Origin: Bradyrhizobium sp. LHD-71
Lineage (GTDB): Bacteria; Pseudomonadota; Alphaproteobacteria; Rhizobiales; Xanthobacteraceae
Reading direction: 5' to 3'
Assembly (NCBI RefSeq): GCF_031157255.1
Contig: NZ_JAVIFX010000009.1
Coordinates: 62,001-126,000, forward strand
DNA: 64,000 bases
The notes under the pieces are model-generated. The model had not been told where the DNA came from. It ran no database searches and worked only from the letters and a program-made list of their open reading frames with translations. This document shows, piece after piece, positions 26,169 through 35,763 of this stretch. Numbering within the stretch: the stretch's first letter is position 1; each line of letters starts with the position of its first letter. A program made the translations under genes and the position numbers.

Positions 26169-26822
26169 TCAGCGCGCTTCCGTGCGCAGCACGTGCACGG
26201 CGAAAAAGCCAAACACGCCCGCGAATGTGTAGTCGATCGCCCGCATTACCTTCGGGCTTGCTTTCATCACCTCGATGAAACGTTCGGCGACGAGCACGAG
26301 AAGAAATCCCATGACGATCGCGAAGGCGACGAAATAGACGCCGAGGAAAAGCAGTTTGCCGGCAGCGTGCGCGTCGCCGGCGGCGATGAACTGGGGCAGG
26401 AAGGTGATGAAGAACAGCACCACCTTCGGATTGGTGAGGTTGGTTCCGACCGCCATCCAGAACGTCCGCGCGGTAGACGGCATGGCCCCCGTTTCGGCGC
26501 CAAGGCGCAGCGCCGAGCCGTGCCGGATGGCGTCATAGGCGAGCCACAGGAGATAGAGCGCGCCGATGATCTTCATTGCCGTGAACAGGGTCGCGGATGC
26601 TGCAATGATCGCCGAGAGCCCGAGTGCTGCGGCGACTGAATGCACGAGGCAACCGGCGGACGCGCCGAGCATGCTGGCCATGCCCGCCTTGCGCCCGCCT
26701 TGCATCGTTTTGGCGAGCATCAAGCTCATGTCGGGGCCAGGCGTCACATAGAGGACGAAGCAGGCGACGGTGTAGGCGATTAGGGTAGGGGCGTCGGGCA
26801 GAAAGGTCATCGTCGCGCTCAT
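26169..26822 (-). CDS. LysE/RhtB family amino-acid exporter
   Basis: 217 residues with six hydrophobic segments. The family motif is near the start: FVLYVTPGPDMSLMLAKTMQGGRKAGMASMLGASAGCLVHSVAAALG, matching the LysE/RhtB GPN/D-x-GxxAGxxxxxG pattern. It would export an amino acid or related compound. The start at 26822 has no convincing Shine-Dalgarno sequence, and the in-frame ATG at 26810 is equally possible. It ends 12 bases from the convergent HxlR gene. The substrate is not predictable. Confidence 0.87.
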   Translation of the reverse strand: MSATMTFLPDAPTLIAYTVACFVLYVTPGPDMSLMLAKTMQGGRKAGMASMLGASAGCLVHSVAAALGLSAIIAASATLFTAMKIIGALYLLWLAYDAIRHGSALRLGAETGAMPSTARTFWMAVGTNLTNPKVVLFFITFLPQFIAAGDAHAAGKLLFLGVYFVAFAIVMGFLLVLVAERFIEVMKASPKVMRAIDYTFAGVFGFFAVHVLRTEAR

Positions 26823-26885
26823 GCAAGGTTCGAGACTTGGATACAGTTAGCACAATCGCGATTGGCCGCCACCCTGACCTGGCGC

Positions 26886-28133
26886 TCACGCAACCTCGTT
26901 GGCGCGCCGCCAGACGGGAAACGGATCGGGCAGGCGCTCCCATGCGCTCTTACGCATGCCCGGCGGGCCGGTGACGAGGCATTCGTCAAGGCGTCGGCGG
27001 ATGGCGTCTTCATCCATATCGGTACCGATGAACACGATCTCCTGGCGGCGATCGCCGTAGAAGTCATTCCAATTCCGCTTCAGCGACTGCTGCCAAGCAG
27101 GATCGTTCGGCCATTGCTTCTCGGGGATGTTCGCCCACCAGAAGCCAAGTCCTTCGGTGCGAACAATGGCGCCTGCCTGGCTGAGTTCGCCGACCCATTG
27201 CGGCCGTGTCGCGAGCCAGAAGTGCCCTTTCGTGCGAATGACACCGGCCCACGACTCCTGCAGGAAGCGATGAAACCTGGACGGATCGAACGGACGCCGC
27301 GCACGGTAGACGAAGCTCTTGACGCCGTACTCCTCGGTTTCCGGGGTGTGCTGCGCGAAGCCGTACAATTCCTTGTACCACTGCGGGTTCTGCTGTGCCT
27401 TCTCGAAGTCGAACAGGCCGGTGTCCAGCACGTCGGCGAGCGGGACCTGCGAAAAGCTGGTCTCGATCAGTCGCGCCGATGGATTGAGCGAGCGCACGAT
27501 TTTTCGCGCGGCGGCGAGCTGATCAGCGGACGCGTCACGCACCTTGTTGAGCACCACCACGTCGGCAAATTCGATCTGCTCGACCAGAAGGTCGGCCAGA
27601 CAGCGGGTGTCGTCGTCGCCAAGCGACTCGCCGCGCTGGCGCAGGAAATCGGTGGAGGAATAGTCCTTCAAGAGGTTCACCGCATCGACGACAGTCACCA
27701 TTGTATCGAGGCGTGCGACATCGGAAAGGCTCGCGCCATCCTCATCGCGGAAATCGAAGGTCGCAGCGACCGGGAGCGGCTCGGAAATGCCCGTGGATTC
27801 GATCAGCAGGTAGTCGAAGCGGCCGTCCTGCGCCAAGGCGCGCACTTCGTTCAGAAGGTCCTCGCGCAGCGTGCAGCAGATGCAGCCATTGGTCATCTCC
27901 ACCAGCTTCTCGTCAGTCCGCGAGAGATTGGCACCGCCATCGCGAATGAGGTCGGCGTCGATGTTCACCTCGCTCATGTCGTTGACGAGAACTGCGACCT
28001 TCATGCCCTGCCGGTTGTTCAGCACATGATTCATCAGCGTCGTCTTCCCAGAGCCGAGGAATCCGGACAACACGGTGACGGGCAGTTTTCTTGTGCTGGT
28101 CGAATAGCTTGTGAAGTGCGCGGAGCCGGGCAT
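26886..28133 (-). CDS. COG0523 (CobW/ZNG1-type) GTP-binding metallochaperone
   Basis: 415 residues with Shine-Dalgarno aggagag. The G3E GTPase carries Walker [10 protein letters not shown] (residues 24-32), the metal-binding CxCC in [13 protein letters not shown] (C84, C86, C87), [14 protein letters not shown] and the base-specificity VVLNKV. The C-terminal CobW domain ends with [21 protein letters not shown]. Members under Zur control are thought to deliver zinc to client enzymes during zinc starvation. A perfect 28-bp AT-rich palindrome lies 15 bases upstream, which strongly suggests zinc regulation rather than a role in cobalamin synthesis. Which client it serves is not evident. Confidence 0.92.
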   Translation of the reverse strand: MPGSAHFTSYSTSTRKLPVTVLSGFLGSGKTTLMNHVLNNRQGMKVAVLVNDMSEVNIDADLIRDGGANLSRTDEKLVEMTNGCICCTLREDLLNEVRALAQDGRFDYLLIESTGISEPLPVAATFDFRDEDGASLSDVARLDTMVTVVDAVNLLKDYSSTDFLRQRGESLGDDDTRCLADLLVEQIEFADVVVLNKVRDASADQLAAARKIVRSLNPSARLIETSFSQVPLADVLDTGLFDFEKAQQNPQWYKELYGFAQHTPETEEYGVKSFVYRARRPFDPSRFHRFLQESWAGVIRTKGHFWLATRPQWVGELSQAGAIVRTEGLGFWWANIPEKQWPNDPAWQQSLKRNWNDFYGDRRQEIVFIGTDMDEDAIRRRLDECLVTGPPGMRKSAWERLPDPFPVWRRANEVA

Positions 28134-28148
28134 GCACCAAATCTCTCC

Positions 28149-28176
28149 TATATGTTATGTTATAACATAACATATA
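28149..28176. promoter_or_regulatory. Perfect 28-bp palindrome, probable Zur box
   Basis: The left 14 bases, tatatgttatgtta, are the exact complement of the right 14. The core matches the alphaproteobacterial Zur-type pattern (ATGTTATAWYRTAACAT-like, AT-rich with GTTAT and ATAAC half-sites). It is the most symmetric site in the window and lies immediately before the COG0523 GTPase. Low zinc should release repression. Beyond it, 28238-28330 holds remnants of a GTCATGCCCCGCG-type dispersed repeat. Confidence 0.8.
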
Positions 28177-28376
28177 GATTAAGCCGATGTGTCAAGCCCG
28201 CACTGGCGGCTAACGATTTTTAGGTTGGCCTCCATCCGTCATGCCCCGCGCAGGCGGCATCCGGTACGCCGCAGCGCTTCGATTTTATCGCGGACGCCTG
28301 AGGTTTCGCGGGGACGACGGTGAGAGCGTGGCGCCGATCTCTCCGAACTCATGATCGGTCGCGATAACTGCAGCGG

Positions 28377-29531
28377 TCACTCCCAGGTCAGCGCACCGCC
28401 GTTTTGATACTCGATCACCCGCGTTTCGAAGAAGTTCTTCTCCTTCTTCAGGTCCATCGCTTCCGACATCCATGGGAACGGGTTTTCGGTCTCCGCAAAG
28501 ACCGGCGGCAGGCCAAGTTGCGCACAGCGGCGATTGGCGATGAAGTGCATGTAGCGTTCGCAGAGCGCGGCGTTCAGCCCGAGAAAGCCGCGCGGCATCG
28601 TATCCCGGCCATAAGCCGCTTCGAGTTCGGCCGCGTCATTGATCATGCCGCGCACCTCGTCCTGGAACGCGCGCGTCCACAGGTGCGGATTCTCGATTCT
28701 GATCTGGTTGATGACGTCGATGCCGAAATTCAGGTGCAGGGACTCATCGCGCAGGATGTACTGATATTGCTCGGCGATACCGACCATCTTGTTGCGGCGG
28801 CCAAGCGACAGGATCTGCGCAAAGCCGGTGTAGAACCACATGCCCTCGAACACCACGTAGAACGCGACAAGGTCGCGCAGGAACGCTTGATCTCGTTCCG
28901 GCGTACCGGTCTTGAAATCTGGATTGTCGAGGTTCTGCGTGTGCTTCAGCGCCCAGGCCGCCTTGTCGGTGATCGAGGGGACTTCGCGATACATATTGAA
29001 CAGTTCGCCCTCATCGAGGCCGAGGCTTTCGACGATGTACTGAAAAGTATGGGTGTGGACGGCCTCCTCGAACGATTGCCGCAGCAGGTACTGCCGGCAT
29101 TCCGGATTGGTCAGGTGGCGGTAGATCGCCAGCACGATGTTGTTGGCGACCAGCGATTCAGAGGCTGCGAAGAAGCCTAGATTGCGCTTGATCGCACGCC
29201 GTTCGTTGTCGGTGAGACCGTCGCGTGACTTCCACAGCGCGATGTCGGCCTGCATCGAAACTTCCGTCGGCATCCAGTGGTTGTTGCAGCCGGCGATATA
29301 CTTTTCCCACGCCCACTTGTACTTGAGCGGCAGCAACTGATTGACGTCGGCGCGGCAGTTGATCATCCGCTTCTCGTCCACCGAAACGCGGCTGCCGGCG
29401 CGGTCGATGGCACCGAGACCTGTCTGATCGGATTCGGCTGCCTGGGCGTTTGTGTTGAGCCGAACTGCCGCAGGCGGCGCGGGTGCGGGCTCGGTCCAGT
29501 CGAGCATAGCGCTTTCGTTCGCCCTGCTCAT
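28377..29531 (-). CDS. nrdB: Ribonucleotide reductase small subunit, class Ic-like (Phe at radical site)
   Basis: 384 residues from the ATG at 29531, which overlaps the nrdA stop by four bases. The metal ligands are E125 ([12 protein letters not shown]), E156 and H159 ([10 protein letters not shown]), E229 (VVFEGMWFY) and E263 and H266 (RDESLHL). The position four residues after H159, where class Ia enzymes have the radical tyrosine, is F163, and the first ligand is Glu instead of Asp. Both features match the chlamydial class Ic protein, whose Mn(IV)/Fe(III) cofactor replaces the tyrosyl radical. The C-terminal LTWE supplies the tail that docks on NrdA. It makes deoxyribonucleotides with NrdA under aerobic conditions without B12. 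Confidence 0.93.
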   Translation of the reverse strand: MSRANESAMLDWTEPAPAPPAAVRLNTNAQAAESDQTGLGAIDRAGSRVSVDEKRMINCRADVNQLLPLKYKWAWEKYIAGCNNHWMPTEVSMQADIALWKSRDGLTDNERRAIKRNLGFFAASESLVANNIVLAIYRHLTNPECRQYLLRQSFEEAVHTHTFQYIVESLGLDEGELFNMYREVPSITDKAAWALKHTQNLDNPDFKTGTPERDQAFLRDLVAFYVVFEGMWFYTGFAQILSLGRRNKMVGIAEQYQYILRDESLHLNFGIDVINQIRIENPHLWTRAFQDEVRGMINDAAELEAAYGRDTMPRGFLGLNAALCERYMHFIANRRCAQLGLPPVFAETENPFPWMSEAMDLKKEKNFFETRVIEYQNGGALTWE

Positions 29532-32419
29532 TGACACGCCTCGCATTCGGGATTGTCGATCGCGCATGCGATCACATCGGTCAGGTCCGGTGCTGTCGCC
29601 GCAGCCGTGTCGGCGCGCGCCGCCGAGACCGCATTCAACTTCCCGTCGGTGCCTTTCAGCGTCGATTTTTCCACATGGGTCGCGCTGCGCGAGCGCAGGT
29701 AGTAGGTGGTCTTCAGCCCGCGCTTCCAGGCGAGACGATAAAGCGCATCCAGTTTCCTGCCGGACGGGTTGGCGATGTAGAGGTTGAGCGACTGCGACTG
29801 GTCGATCCATTTCTGCCGCCGTGCGGCAGCCTCGATCAGCCAGGTCGCGTCGAGTTCGAACGCGGTGACATACAGCGCCTTGAGATCGTCCGGCACCCGA
29901 TCGATCTGGCCGACGCTGCCGTCGAAATACTTCAGGTCCGAAACCATCACCTCATCCCATAGTCCGCGCGCCTTCAGGTCGCGCACCAGGAAGTCATTCA
30001 CGATGGTGAAGTCACCCGACATGTTCGATTTCACGTAGAGGTTCTGGTAGTTCGGTTCGATCGACTGGGCGACGCCACAGATGTTGGAGATCGTTGCAGT
30101 CGGCGCGATCGCCATCACGTTCGAATTGCGCATACCAGTCACAGTCACCCGCTGACGCAGATCCGCCCAGTCGAGCGAAGTGGTGCGGTCGAGCTCCATG
30201 CCGCCACGTACATCGGCGACGAGCTCGAGCGAATCGACCGGCAGCACGCCTTTCGACCAGAGCGATCCGTCGAAGCTCGGATAGCGGCCGCGTTCGACCG
30301 CGAGCTCAACCGACGCCGAGATCGCATGGAACGAGATCACCTCCATGCTCCGGTCGGCAAAGGTCACGGCGGCGTCGGAGGCAAGGGCAATGCGTTGCAC
30401 GTGCAGTGCGTCCTGGAAGCCCATGATGCCGAGGCCGATCGGCCGGTGGCGGAGGTTCGAGCGTCGTGCCTCCGGGACAGTGTAGAAATTGATGTCGATC
30501 ACGTTATCGAGCATGCGCAGTGCGACCCTCACGGTCCGCCTGATCTTGTCCTGGTCGAGGCCGGCCTGCGTCACATGGTTGCGCAGGTTGACCGAGCCGA
30601 GATTGCAGACGGCGACCTCGTCGGCCGACGTGTTCAGCGTGATCTCGGTGCACAGGTTGGAGGAATGGATGACGCCGGCGTGCTGTTGCGGCGAGCGTAG
30701 GTTGCAGGGGTCCTTGAACGTGATCCACGGATGGCCGGTCTCGAACAGCATTGTCAGCATGCGTCGCCAGAGGTCGAGCGCACGCACCTTCTTGAAGACC
30801 CGCATTTCGCCCTTCGCCGCCTTCGTCTCATAATGGGCGTAACGCTCGGCAAATGCGTTGCCATAGAGATCATGCAGGTCCGGCGCTTCGTCCGGCGATA
30901 GCAGCGTCCAGTCGCCGTCCTGCTCGACGCGCTGCATGAAAAGGTCCGGCACCCAGTTTGCCGTGTTCATGTCATGGGTGCGCCGCCGCTCGTCGCCCGT
31001 GTTCTTGCGCAGGTCGAGAAATTCCTCGATGTCGACGTGCCACGTTTCAAGGTAGCCACAGACCGCGCCTTTGCGCTTGCCGCCCTGGTTGACCGCGATT
31101 GCCGTATCGTTGGCCACTTTCAGGAACGGGATCACGCCCTGGCTTTCGCCGTTGGTGCCCTTGATGTGCGCGCCCAGGCCGCGCACGGGCGTCCAGTCGT
31201 TGCCGAGCCCACCGGAATATTTCGCAAGCAGCGCGTTGTCCTTGATCGCCTTGAAGATGCCGTCGAGATCGTCGGCGACCGTGGTGAGGAAGCACGACGA
31301 AAGCTGCGGCCGCAGCGTACCCGAATTGAACAGCGTCGGCGTCGAGGCCATGAAATCGAACGACGACATGAGATCGTAGAACTCGATCGCGCGGGCCTCG
31401 CGGTCGATCTCGCGAGCGGCTAGACCCATCGCCACGCGCATGAAGAAGGCCTGAGGCAGCTCGATCCGCGCTCCCTGCACATGCAGGAAGTAGCGATCAT
31501 AGAGAGTCTGCAGCCCGAGGAACTGGAACGACAGGTCGCGCTCCGGCTTCAGTGCGGCGGAAAGCCTCGCGAGGTCGAAGCGCGCGAGCTCAGGATCAAG
31601 CAGCTCGGCGGCGATGCCGGTGGCGATACACGCTGGAAAATACTCGGCATAGCGCGTCGCCATGTCGGCCTGCGAGGCGCTGACAGGCGTCTTGTGCACG
31701 AACGACAGCACTTCGCGACGCAGCTTGTCGAGTAGCAGCCGCGCGCTGACATAGGTGTAATTCGGCTCCTGCTCGATGAGCGTGCGCGCCGCCATGACGG
31801 GCGCGAGCGCCAGCTCGTCCAGGCTGATGCCGTCGTAAAGATTGCGTCGGGTCTCGGTGAGAACGGCCGCAGCGTTGACGCCGTCGAGTCCGACGCAGGC
31901 CTCGTCAATGATCAGCGACAGGCGCGCACCGTCGAGCGGCGTCCTGGCGCCGCCGGGCAGGACGACATTCAGCGTGGAGGCGGTCACCGCAGCGGAAGGG
32001 ATGGTTGCTGCCTGCTTCTCGGCGCGTTCGCGGGCGCGCTCCTCGCGGTAGAGTACATAGGCGCGCGCGACCTTGTGGTGCTCGCTGCGCATCAGCGCAA
32101 GCTCGACCTGATCCTGGACATCCTCGATGTGGAAGGTACGGCCGTCGCCGAGCCGTCGCGTCAGTGCGGCCCCCACGTCGGCGGTGAGTTGCGCGACGTT
32201 TTCGTGCACGCGGCGGGAAGCGGCGGCGGTGTGGCCTTCGACCGCAAGAAATGCCTTCGTCATCGCGATCGAGATCTTCGCGGCGTCGAAGCGCGAGACG
32301 GTGCCGTTGCGCCGGATGATCTGCAGCGGCAGCTCGTTGGCGGACGCCATGGGCGGCTCGGCTTGCAGCTGCGTCGGCGGGGCCGTGACGGAGGCTTCGT
32401 GCGAAAGAGGCAAAGGCAT
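29528..32419 (-). CDS. nrdA: Ribonucleotide reductase large (catalytic) subunit
   Basis: 963 residues from the ATG at 32419 (Shine-Dalgarno tgaggt); a TTG four codons upstream is less likely. An ATP-cone (about residues 30-120, [21 protein letters not shown]) comes first, then the R1 N-domain and barrel. Catalytic parts are the first active-site cysteine in LSSCFLTTV, the thiyl cysteine and glutamate in NLCTEI, the partner cysteine in CNLGSVNL, the radical-path tyrosines in [10 protein letters not shown] and the C-terminal reductant pair in NPECEACQ. It reduces ribonucleoside diphosphates. A cobalamin riboswitch precedes the gene on the same strand, so it should be off when B12 is plentiful, presumably because a B12-dependent reductase elsewhere takes over. 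Confidence 0.96.
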   Translation of the reverse strand: MPLPLSHEASVTAPPTQLQAEPPMASANELPLQIIRRNGTVSRFDAAKISIAMTKAFLAVEGHTAAASRRVHENVAQLTADVGAALTRRLGDGRTFHIEDVQDQVELALMRSEHHKVARAYVLYREERARERAEKQAATIPSAAVTASTLNVVLPGGARTPLDGARLSLIIDEACVGLDGVNAAAVLTETRRNLYDGISLDELALAPVMAARTLIEQEPNYTYVSARLLLDKLRREVLSFVHKTPVSASQADMATRYAEYFPACIATGIAAELLDPELARFDLARLSAALKPERDLSFQFLGLQTLYDRYFLHVQGARIELPQAFFMRVAMGLAAREIDREARAIEFYDLMSSFDFMASTPTLFNSGTLRPQLSSCFLTTVADDLDGIFKAIKDNALLAKYSGGLGNDWTPVRGLGAHIKGTNGESQGVIPFLKVANDTAIAVNQGGKRKGAVCGYLETWHVDIEEFLDLRKNTGDERRRTHDMNTANWVPDLFMQRVEQDGDWTLLSPDEAPDLHDLYGNAFAERYAHYETKAAKGEMRVFKKVRALDLWRRMLTMLFETGHPWITFKDPCNLRSPQQHAGVIHSSNLCTEITLNTSADEVAVCNLGSVNLRNHVTQAGLDQDKIRRTVRVALRMLDNVIDINFYTVPEARRSNLRHRPIGLGIMGFQDALHVQRIALASDAAVTFADRSMEVISFHAISASVELAVERGRYPSFDGSLWSKGVLPVDSLELVADVRGGMELDRTTSLDWADLRQRVTVTGMRNSNVMAIAPTATISNICGVAQSIEPNYQNLYVKSNMSGDFTIVNDFLVRDLKARGLWDEVMVSDLKYFDGSVGQIDRVPDDLKALYVTAFELDATWLIEAAARRQKWIDQSQSLNLYIANPSGRKLDALYRLAWKRGLKTTYYLRSRSATHVEKSTLKGTDGKLNAVSAARADTAAATAPDLTDVIACAIDNPECEACQ

Positions 32420-32443
32420 TGGCGACCTCAAAATGTTTCGTTG

Positions 32444-32466
32444 AAGCGCGTCGGTTCAGCGCGCTT
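32444..32466 (-). promoter_or_regulatory. Leader hairpin before nrdA, possible riboswitch expression platform
   Basis: On the minus strand, aagcgcg and cgcgctt form a 7-bp stem around a 9-base loop, ending 25 bases before the nrdA ATG. A second small stem (ccgtcg with cgacgg) lies between it and the aptamer. Either could be the element that changes pairing when B12 binds. The function is inferred from position only. Confidence 0.4.
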
Positions 32467-32567
32467 TGTTCGGAGGCTTGGGTCTGGAGGGCGCTGCGCG
32501 AAAGCCGCCGTCGCATGGCGACGGAAGCATGCCGCGACCGCCGGACACCCCGCCCGTGGACGTGAGA

Positions 32568-32762
32568 TTGTCGCGGCAGGTCTCCTGGCTCGCAGCTCTC
32601 CGCGGCTTTCGGTCTTCCCGATGCGTGCGCATCTAGTGACGTGTTCGAAAGCAACTCGCTGCCGACAGTTGCGGGGGCAGCACCGGATTCGCGCGTCAAG
32701 CGCGCGCTGGACCGGTTTCCCTCTTAGCTCCCAAATCTTGCGACTCGGAAGAACCGTGACAA
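32568..32762 (-). ncRNA. Cobalamin riboswitch controlling nrdAB
   Basis: Read on the minus strand, the conserved B12-riboswitch blocks appear in order: gagggaaaccggtcc, then ccggtgctgcccccgcaactgt and, at the 3' side, gagccaggagacctgcc (the B12 box). The ends ttgtcacgg and ccgcgacaa pair as P1 with one mismatch. The aptamer lies in the leader of nrdA, about 150 bases before its ATG. B12-responsive repression of a B12-independent ribonucleotide reductase is known in other bacteria. It is back to back with a second riboswitch for metE. Confidence 0.93.
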
Positions 32763-32948
32763 CTACATCTGGTATCTAGGCCATCCAGATGTCAACCAGG
32801 TGTTGGCGAACCCGCACATGAATGTTTCCCAAAGGCCCCTGGCGAACTCCCCATGGGCGAGGTTCCTCGATGGGCGGTCATTATTCCGATGGGCAACATT
32901 CCAGCGCTGCGTTCGTTGACTGCGGTTCTGACCGGACCATAGTCGTTC

Positions 32949-33146
32949 GTGTCGTGGTTCTCCTTGCACATGCAAGGAGCGAAGAGGGAAGCCGGTGCGC
33001 GCCGATCATGCTTGATCGATGCAATGCCGGCGCTGTCCCCGCAACTGTCAGCGGCGAGCCGCGCATCGATTTCAGCCACTGAAGCGTAAGCTTCGGGAAG
33101 GCGGATGCAGGCGACAACCCGCGAGCCAGGAGACCTGCCACGACAC
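32949..33146 (+). ncRNA. Cobalamin riboswitch controlling metE
   Basis: The plus strand shows gagggaagccggtgcg, then gccggcgctgtccccgcaactgtcagcgg and the B12 box gagccaggagacctgcc, in the order of the cobalamin aptamer. The P1 stem is perfect: gtgtcgtgg (32949-32957) with ccacgacac (33138-33146). It lies 113 bases before metE. The 186 bases between the two riboswitches (32763-32948) must hold both divergent promoters; no clear -35/-10 pair was identified by eye. Confidence 0.95.
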
Positions 33147-33234
33147 GGTAACGTACTCGGGCGGGGTGTCCTGGTGGTGCGCTGGCAGACGTCGCATTCG
33201 CGACGGCTATTGCATGCGTCCGCCATGGCCTTTG

Positions 33235-33250
33235 CCCCAAATCACTGGGG
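33235..33250 (+). promoter_or_regulatory. Hairpin sequestering the metE ribosome-binding region
   Basis: cccca (33235-33239) pairs with tgggg (33246-33250), ending 9 bases before the metE ATG. The tgggg arm is the best Shine-Dalgarno candidate, so B12-bound leader RNA could close it and block translation. The pairing is seen; the mechanism is inferred. Confidence 0.5.
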
Positions 33251-33259
33251 TTTGCATCT

Positions 33260-35650
33260 ATGCCTTCATTATCATCGCTTCCTGTCGCAACGCTCGGCAC
33301 GCCGCGAATCGGCCCACGCCGCGAGTTGAAATTCGCACTCGAAACCTATTGGGCAGGCAAGTCGAGCGAGACGGAATTGCTCGAAGCTGCGAGCGCGCTG
33401 CGTGCGGCGAACTGGGCACGGCAGAAGGCGCTCGGCGTCACGGTCATTCCTTCGAACGATTTCTCGCTCTACGACCACGTGCTTGATACCAGCGTCATGG
33501 TCGGCGCGATTCCAGACATTTACCGTTGGGACAGCGGCGCCGTTCCGCTCGCAACTTACTTCGCGATGGCGCGTGGCTCACAAGGAGAGAGCGCAACGGA
33601 TTGTGGGCACTGCCATCATAATCATGGCCGCGGCGTGCCGGCGCAGGAGATGACCAAGTGGTTCGACACCAACTACCACTACATGGTGCCGGAATTCCGC
33701 AAAGGGCAGACGTTCCGCCTCGCAAGCAGGAAACCGATTGAAGAACATGAAGAGGCGCGGCACCTCGGCTACCAGACCCGGCCCGTGCTGGTCGGACCTG
33801 TGACATTCCTCAAGCTCGGCAAGAGCAAGGACGTGTCGTTCGACCCGCTCTCGTTGCTCGATGCTCTCCTGCCGGTTTACGTCGAGGTGCTGCGCGAACT
33901 TGAAAGGAACGGAGCCGACTGGGTGCAGCTCGACGAGCCATGCCTGGTGCTGGATCTCGACGATGCGACGCGACAGGCGCTGCGCCGCGCCTACAAGCGC
34001 ATCAACGAGAGCGTGCCGCAGCTCAAGGTCATGCTGACCAGCTATTTCGGCGAACTGGGCGATAATCTCGGCCTCGCGCTCGATCTTCCTGTCGCCGGTC
34101 TGCATATCGACCTCGTGCGCGCGCCAGCGCAGCTAGGGGAGGTCATGTCGCGGATGCGCAGCGATCTCGTGTTGTCGCTCGGCGTCGTCGATGGGCGCAA
34201 CATCTGGCGCACCGATTTGTCACAGCTCCTCGATCGCATCGAACCGGCGATAGCACAGCTTGGAGCAGGGAGAGTGCAGATTGCGCCGTCGTGTTCGCTG
34301 CTGCACGTGCCGATCGACCTCGAACAGGAAGATGACCTCGATCCTGACTTGAAAAGCTGGCTGGCGTTCGCGATCCAGAAGATCGCCGAGCTCGCAACAC
34401 TCGGCGCTGCGCTCGGCTCCGGACGGAAACACGTATATCAGGCGCTGGCCGTATCCGATGCCGCCGCCGCGGCTCGCAAGGGGTCCCACAAAATTCATGA
34501 TCCGGCCGTAACCGGACGTGCAGCATCGGTCAGCGACGACATGCGCGCGCGTCGAAGTCAGTTTGCGCACCGAGCGGAGGTCCAGTGCGAGCAGTTCAGG
34601 TTGCCGAAATTCCCGACGACGACGATCGGCTCGTTTCCGCAGACGGCAGAGGTGAGAAGGGCGCGTGCGGCCCACGCCAAGGGCGCATTGAGCGATGACG
34701 CCTACAAGAGATTCCTGCAGACCGAGACAGCGAAGGCGGTGGAATGGCAGGAAAAGATCGGGCTCGACGTGCTCGTTCACGGCGAGTTCGAGCGCAATGA
34801 CATGGTCCAGTACTTCGGCGAGCAGCTTTCAGGCTTTGCATTCACCAGGCACGGATGGGTGCAATCCTACGGCTCACGCTACGTGCGGCCGCCGCTCCTG
34901 TTCGGCGATGTGTCGCGGCCTCAGCCGATGACGGTGGAGTGGTGGGATTATGCGCAGTCGCTAACGGACAGGCCGATGAAGGCCATGCTCACGGGGCCGG
35001 TGACGATCCTCAACTGGTCGTTCGTGCGCGACGACATGGTGCGCAGCGAGGTGTGCCGCCAGGTTGCGCTTGCGATCCGCGATGAAGTCCTCGATCTCGA
35101 GCGGGCTGGCGCGCGAATGATCCAGATCGACGAGGCGGCGCTGCGCGAGGGCTTGCCGCTGCGACAGTCGCAGTGGATGAGCTACCTCAAATGGGCGGTC
35201 GAGAGCTTCCAGCTTTGTTCGGGCGGCGTCGCGGACGAAACGCAGATCCACACCCATATGTGCTACTCGGAGTTCAACGATATCATCGACGCGATCGCCG
35301 CCATGGATGCGGATGTCATCTCGATCGAGACCTCGCGCTCGAAGATGGAACTGCTCGACGCGTTCAAGACCTACCGTTACCCGAACGAAATCGGGCCGGG
35401 CGTCTACGACATTCATTCGCCGCGTATTCCCGACGTCTCCGAAATGACCGAACTGCTGACGTTGGCGCGGGGGCGCTTGAGCGACGCACAGCTCTGGATC
35501 AACCCGGATTGCGGGCTGAAAACCCGCAAGTGGGAAGAGGTGAGGCCGGCCCTCGTCAATATGGTGGAAGCCGCAAGACAGATCCGCGCCATCGGCCGAC
35601 TTGACCAGCACCACGATCTCCGGCCGGGGGCATTTTGCGACACAAAATGA
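33260..35650 (+). CDS. metE: Cobalamin-independent methionine synthase
   Basis: 796 residues with the MetE two-barrel layout. The N-terminal half begins TLGTPRIGPRRELKFALETYWAG, and the catalytic half begins near residue 440 with FPTTTIGSFPQTAEVRRAR. The zinc and homocysteine ligands are visible in QIHTHMCYSEF (His and Cys) and in NPDCGLKTRKWEE (second Cys). It transfers the methyl of 5-methyltetrahydrofolate-triglutamate to homocysteine. A cobalamin riboswitch precedes it, as expected for the enzyme that replaces B12-dependent MetH when B12 is scarce. A large hairpin spans its stop codon (35621-35660). Confidence 0.97.
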   Translation: MPSLSSLPVATLGTPRIGPRRELKFALETYWAGKSSETELLEAASALRAANWARQKALGVTVIPSNDFSLYDHVLDTSVMVGAIPDIYRWDSGAVPLATYFAMARGSQGESATDCGHCHHNHGRGVPAQEMTKWFDTNYHYMVPEFRKGQTFRLASRKPIEEHEEARHLGYQTRPVLVGPVTFLKLGKSKDVSFDPLSLLDALLPVYVEVLRELERNGADWVQLDEPCLVLDLDDATRQALRRAYKRINESVPQLKVMLTSYFGELGDNLGLALDLPVAGLHIDLVRAPAQLGEVMSRMRSDLVLSLGVVDGRNIWRTDLSQLLDRIEPAIAQLGAGRVQIAPSCSLLHVPIDLEQEDDLDPDLKSWLAFAIQKIAELATLGAALGSGRKHVYQALAVSDAAAAARKGSHKIHDPAVTGRAASVSDDMRARRSQFAHRAEVQCEQFRLPKFPTTTIGSFPQTAEVRRARAAHAKGALSDDAYKRFLQTETAKAVEWQEKIGLDVLVHGEFERNDMVQYFGEQLSGFAFTRHGWVQSYGSRYVRPPLLFGDVSRPQPMTVEWWDYAQSLTDRPMKAMLTGPVTILNWSFVRDDMVRSEVCRQVALAIRDEVLDLERAGARMIQIDEAALREGLPLRQSQWMSYLKWAVESFQLCSGGVADETQIHTHMCYSEFNDIIDAIAAMDADVISIETSRSKMELLDAFKTYRYPNEIGPGVYDIHSPRIPDVSEMTELLTLARGRLSDAQLWINPDCGLKTRKWEEVRPALVNMVEAARQIRAIGRLDQHHDLRPGAFCDTK

Positions 35651-35660
35651 CCTCCGGCCG
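35621..35660 (+). terminator. Hairpin spanning the metE stop codon
   Basis: cggccgggggcattttg (35621-35637) pairs with caaaatgacctccggccg (35643-35660) with one bulge and a 5-base loop. The stop codon lies in the right arm. It may end or attenuate the metE transcript before the ABC transporter genes. No T-run follows. Confidence 0.45.
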
Positions 35661-35763
35661 ACAGCCATTCGGCGGTATCCCATCGTTCAAATTGTGCGCA
35701 GCGCCCTGTTTCGGCTAGATGTCTTGCAAAGACCAGCAACGACACATCCGGGGAGGGACGGTC

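Noticed and set aside
26886-28133. CobW of cobalamin synthesis
   Set aside because: The Zur-like palindrome and the absence of cob genes favour a zinc-related COG0523 protein.
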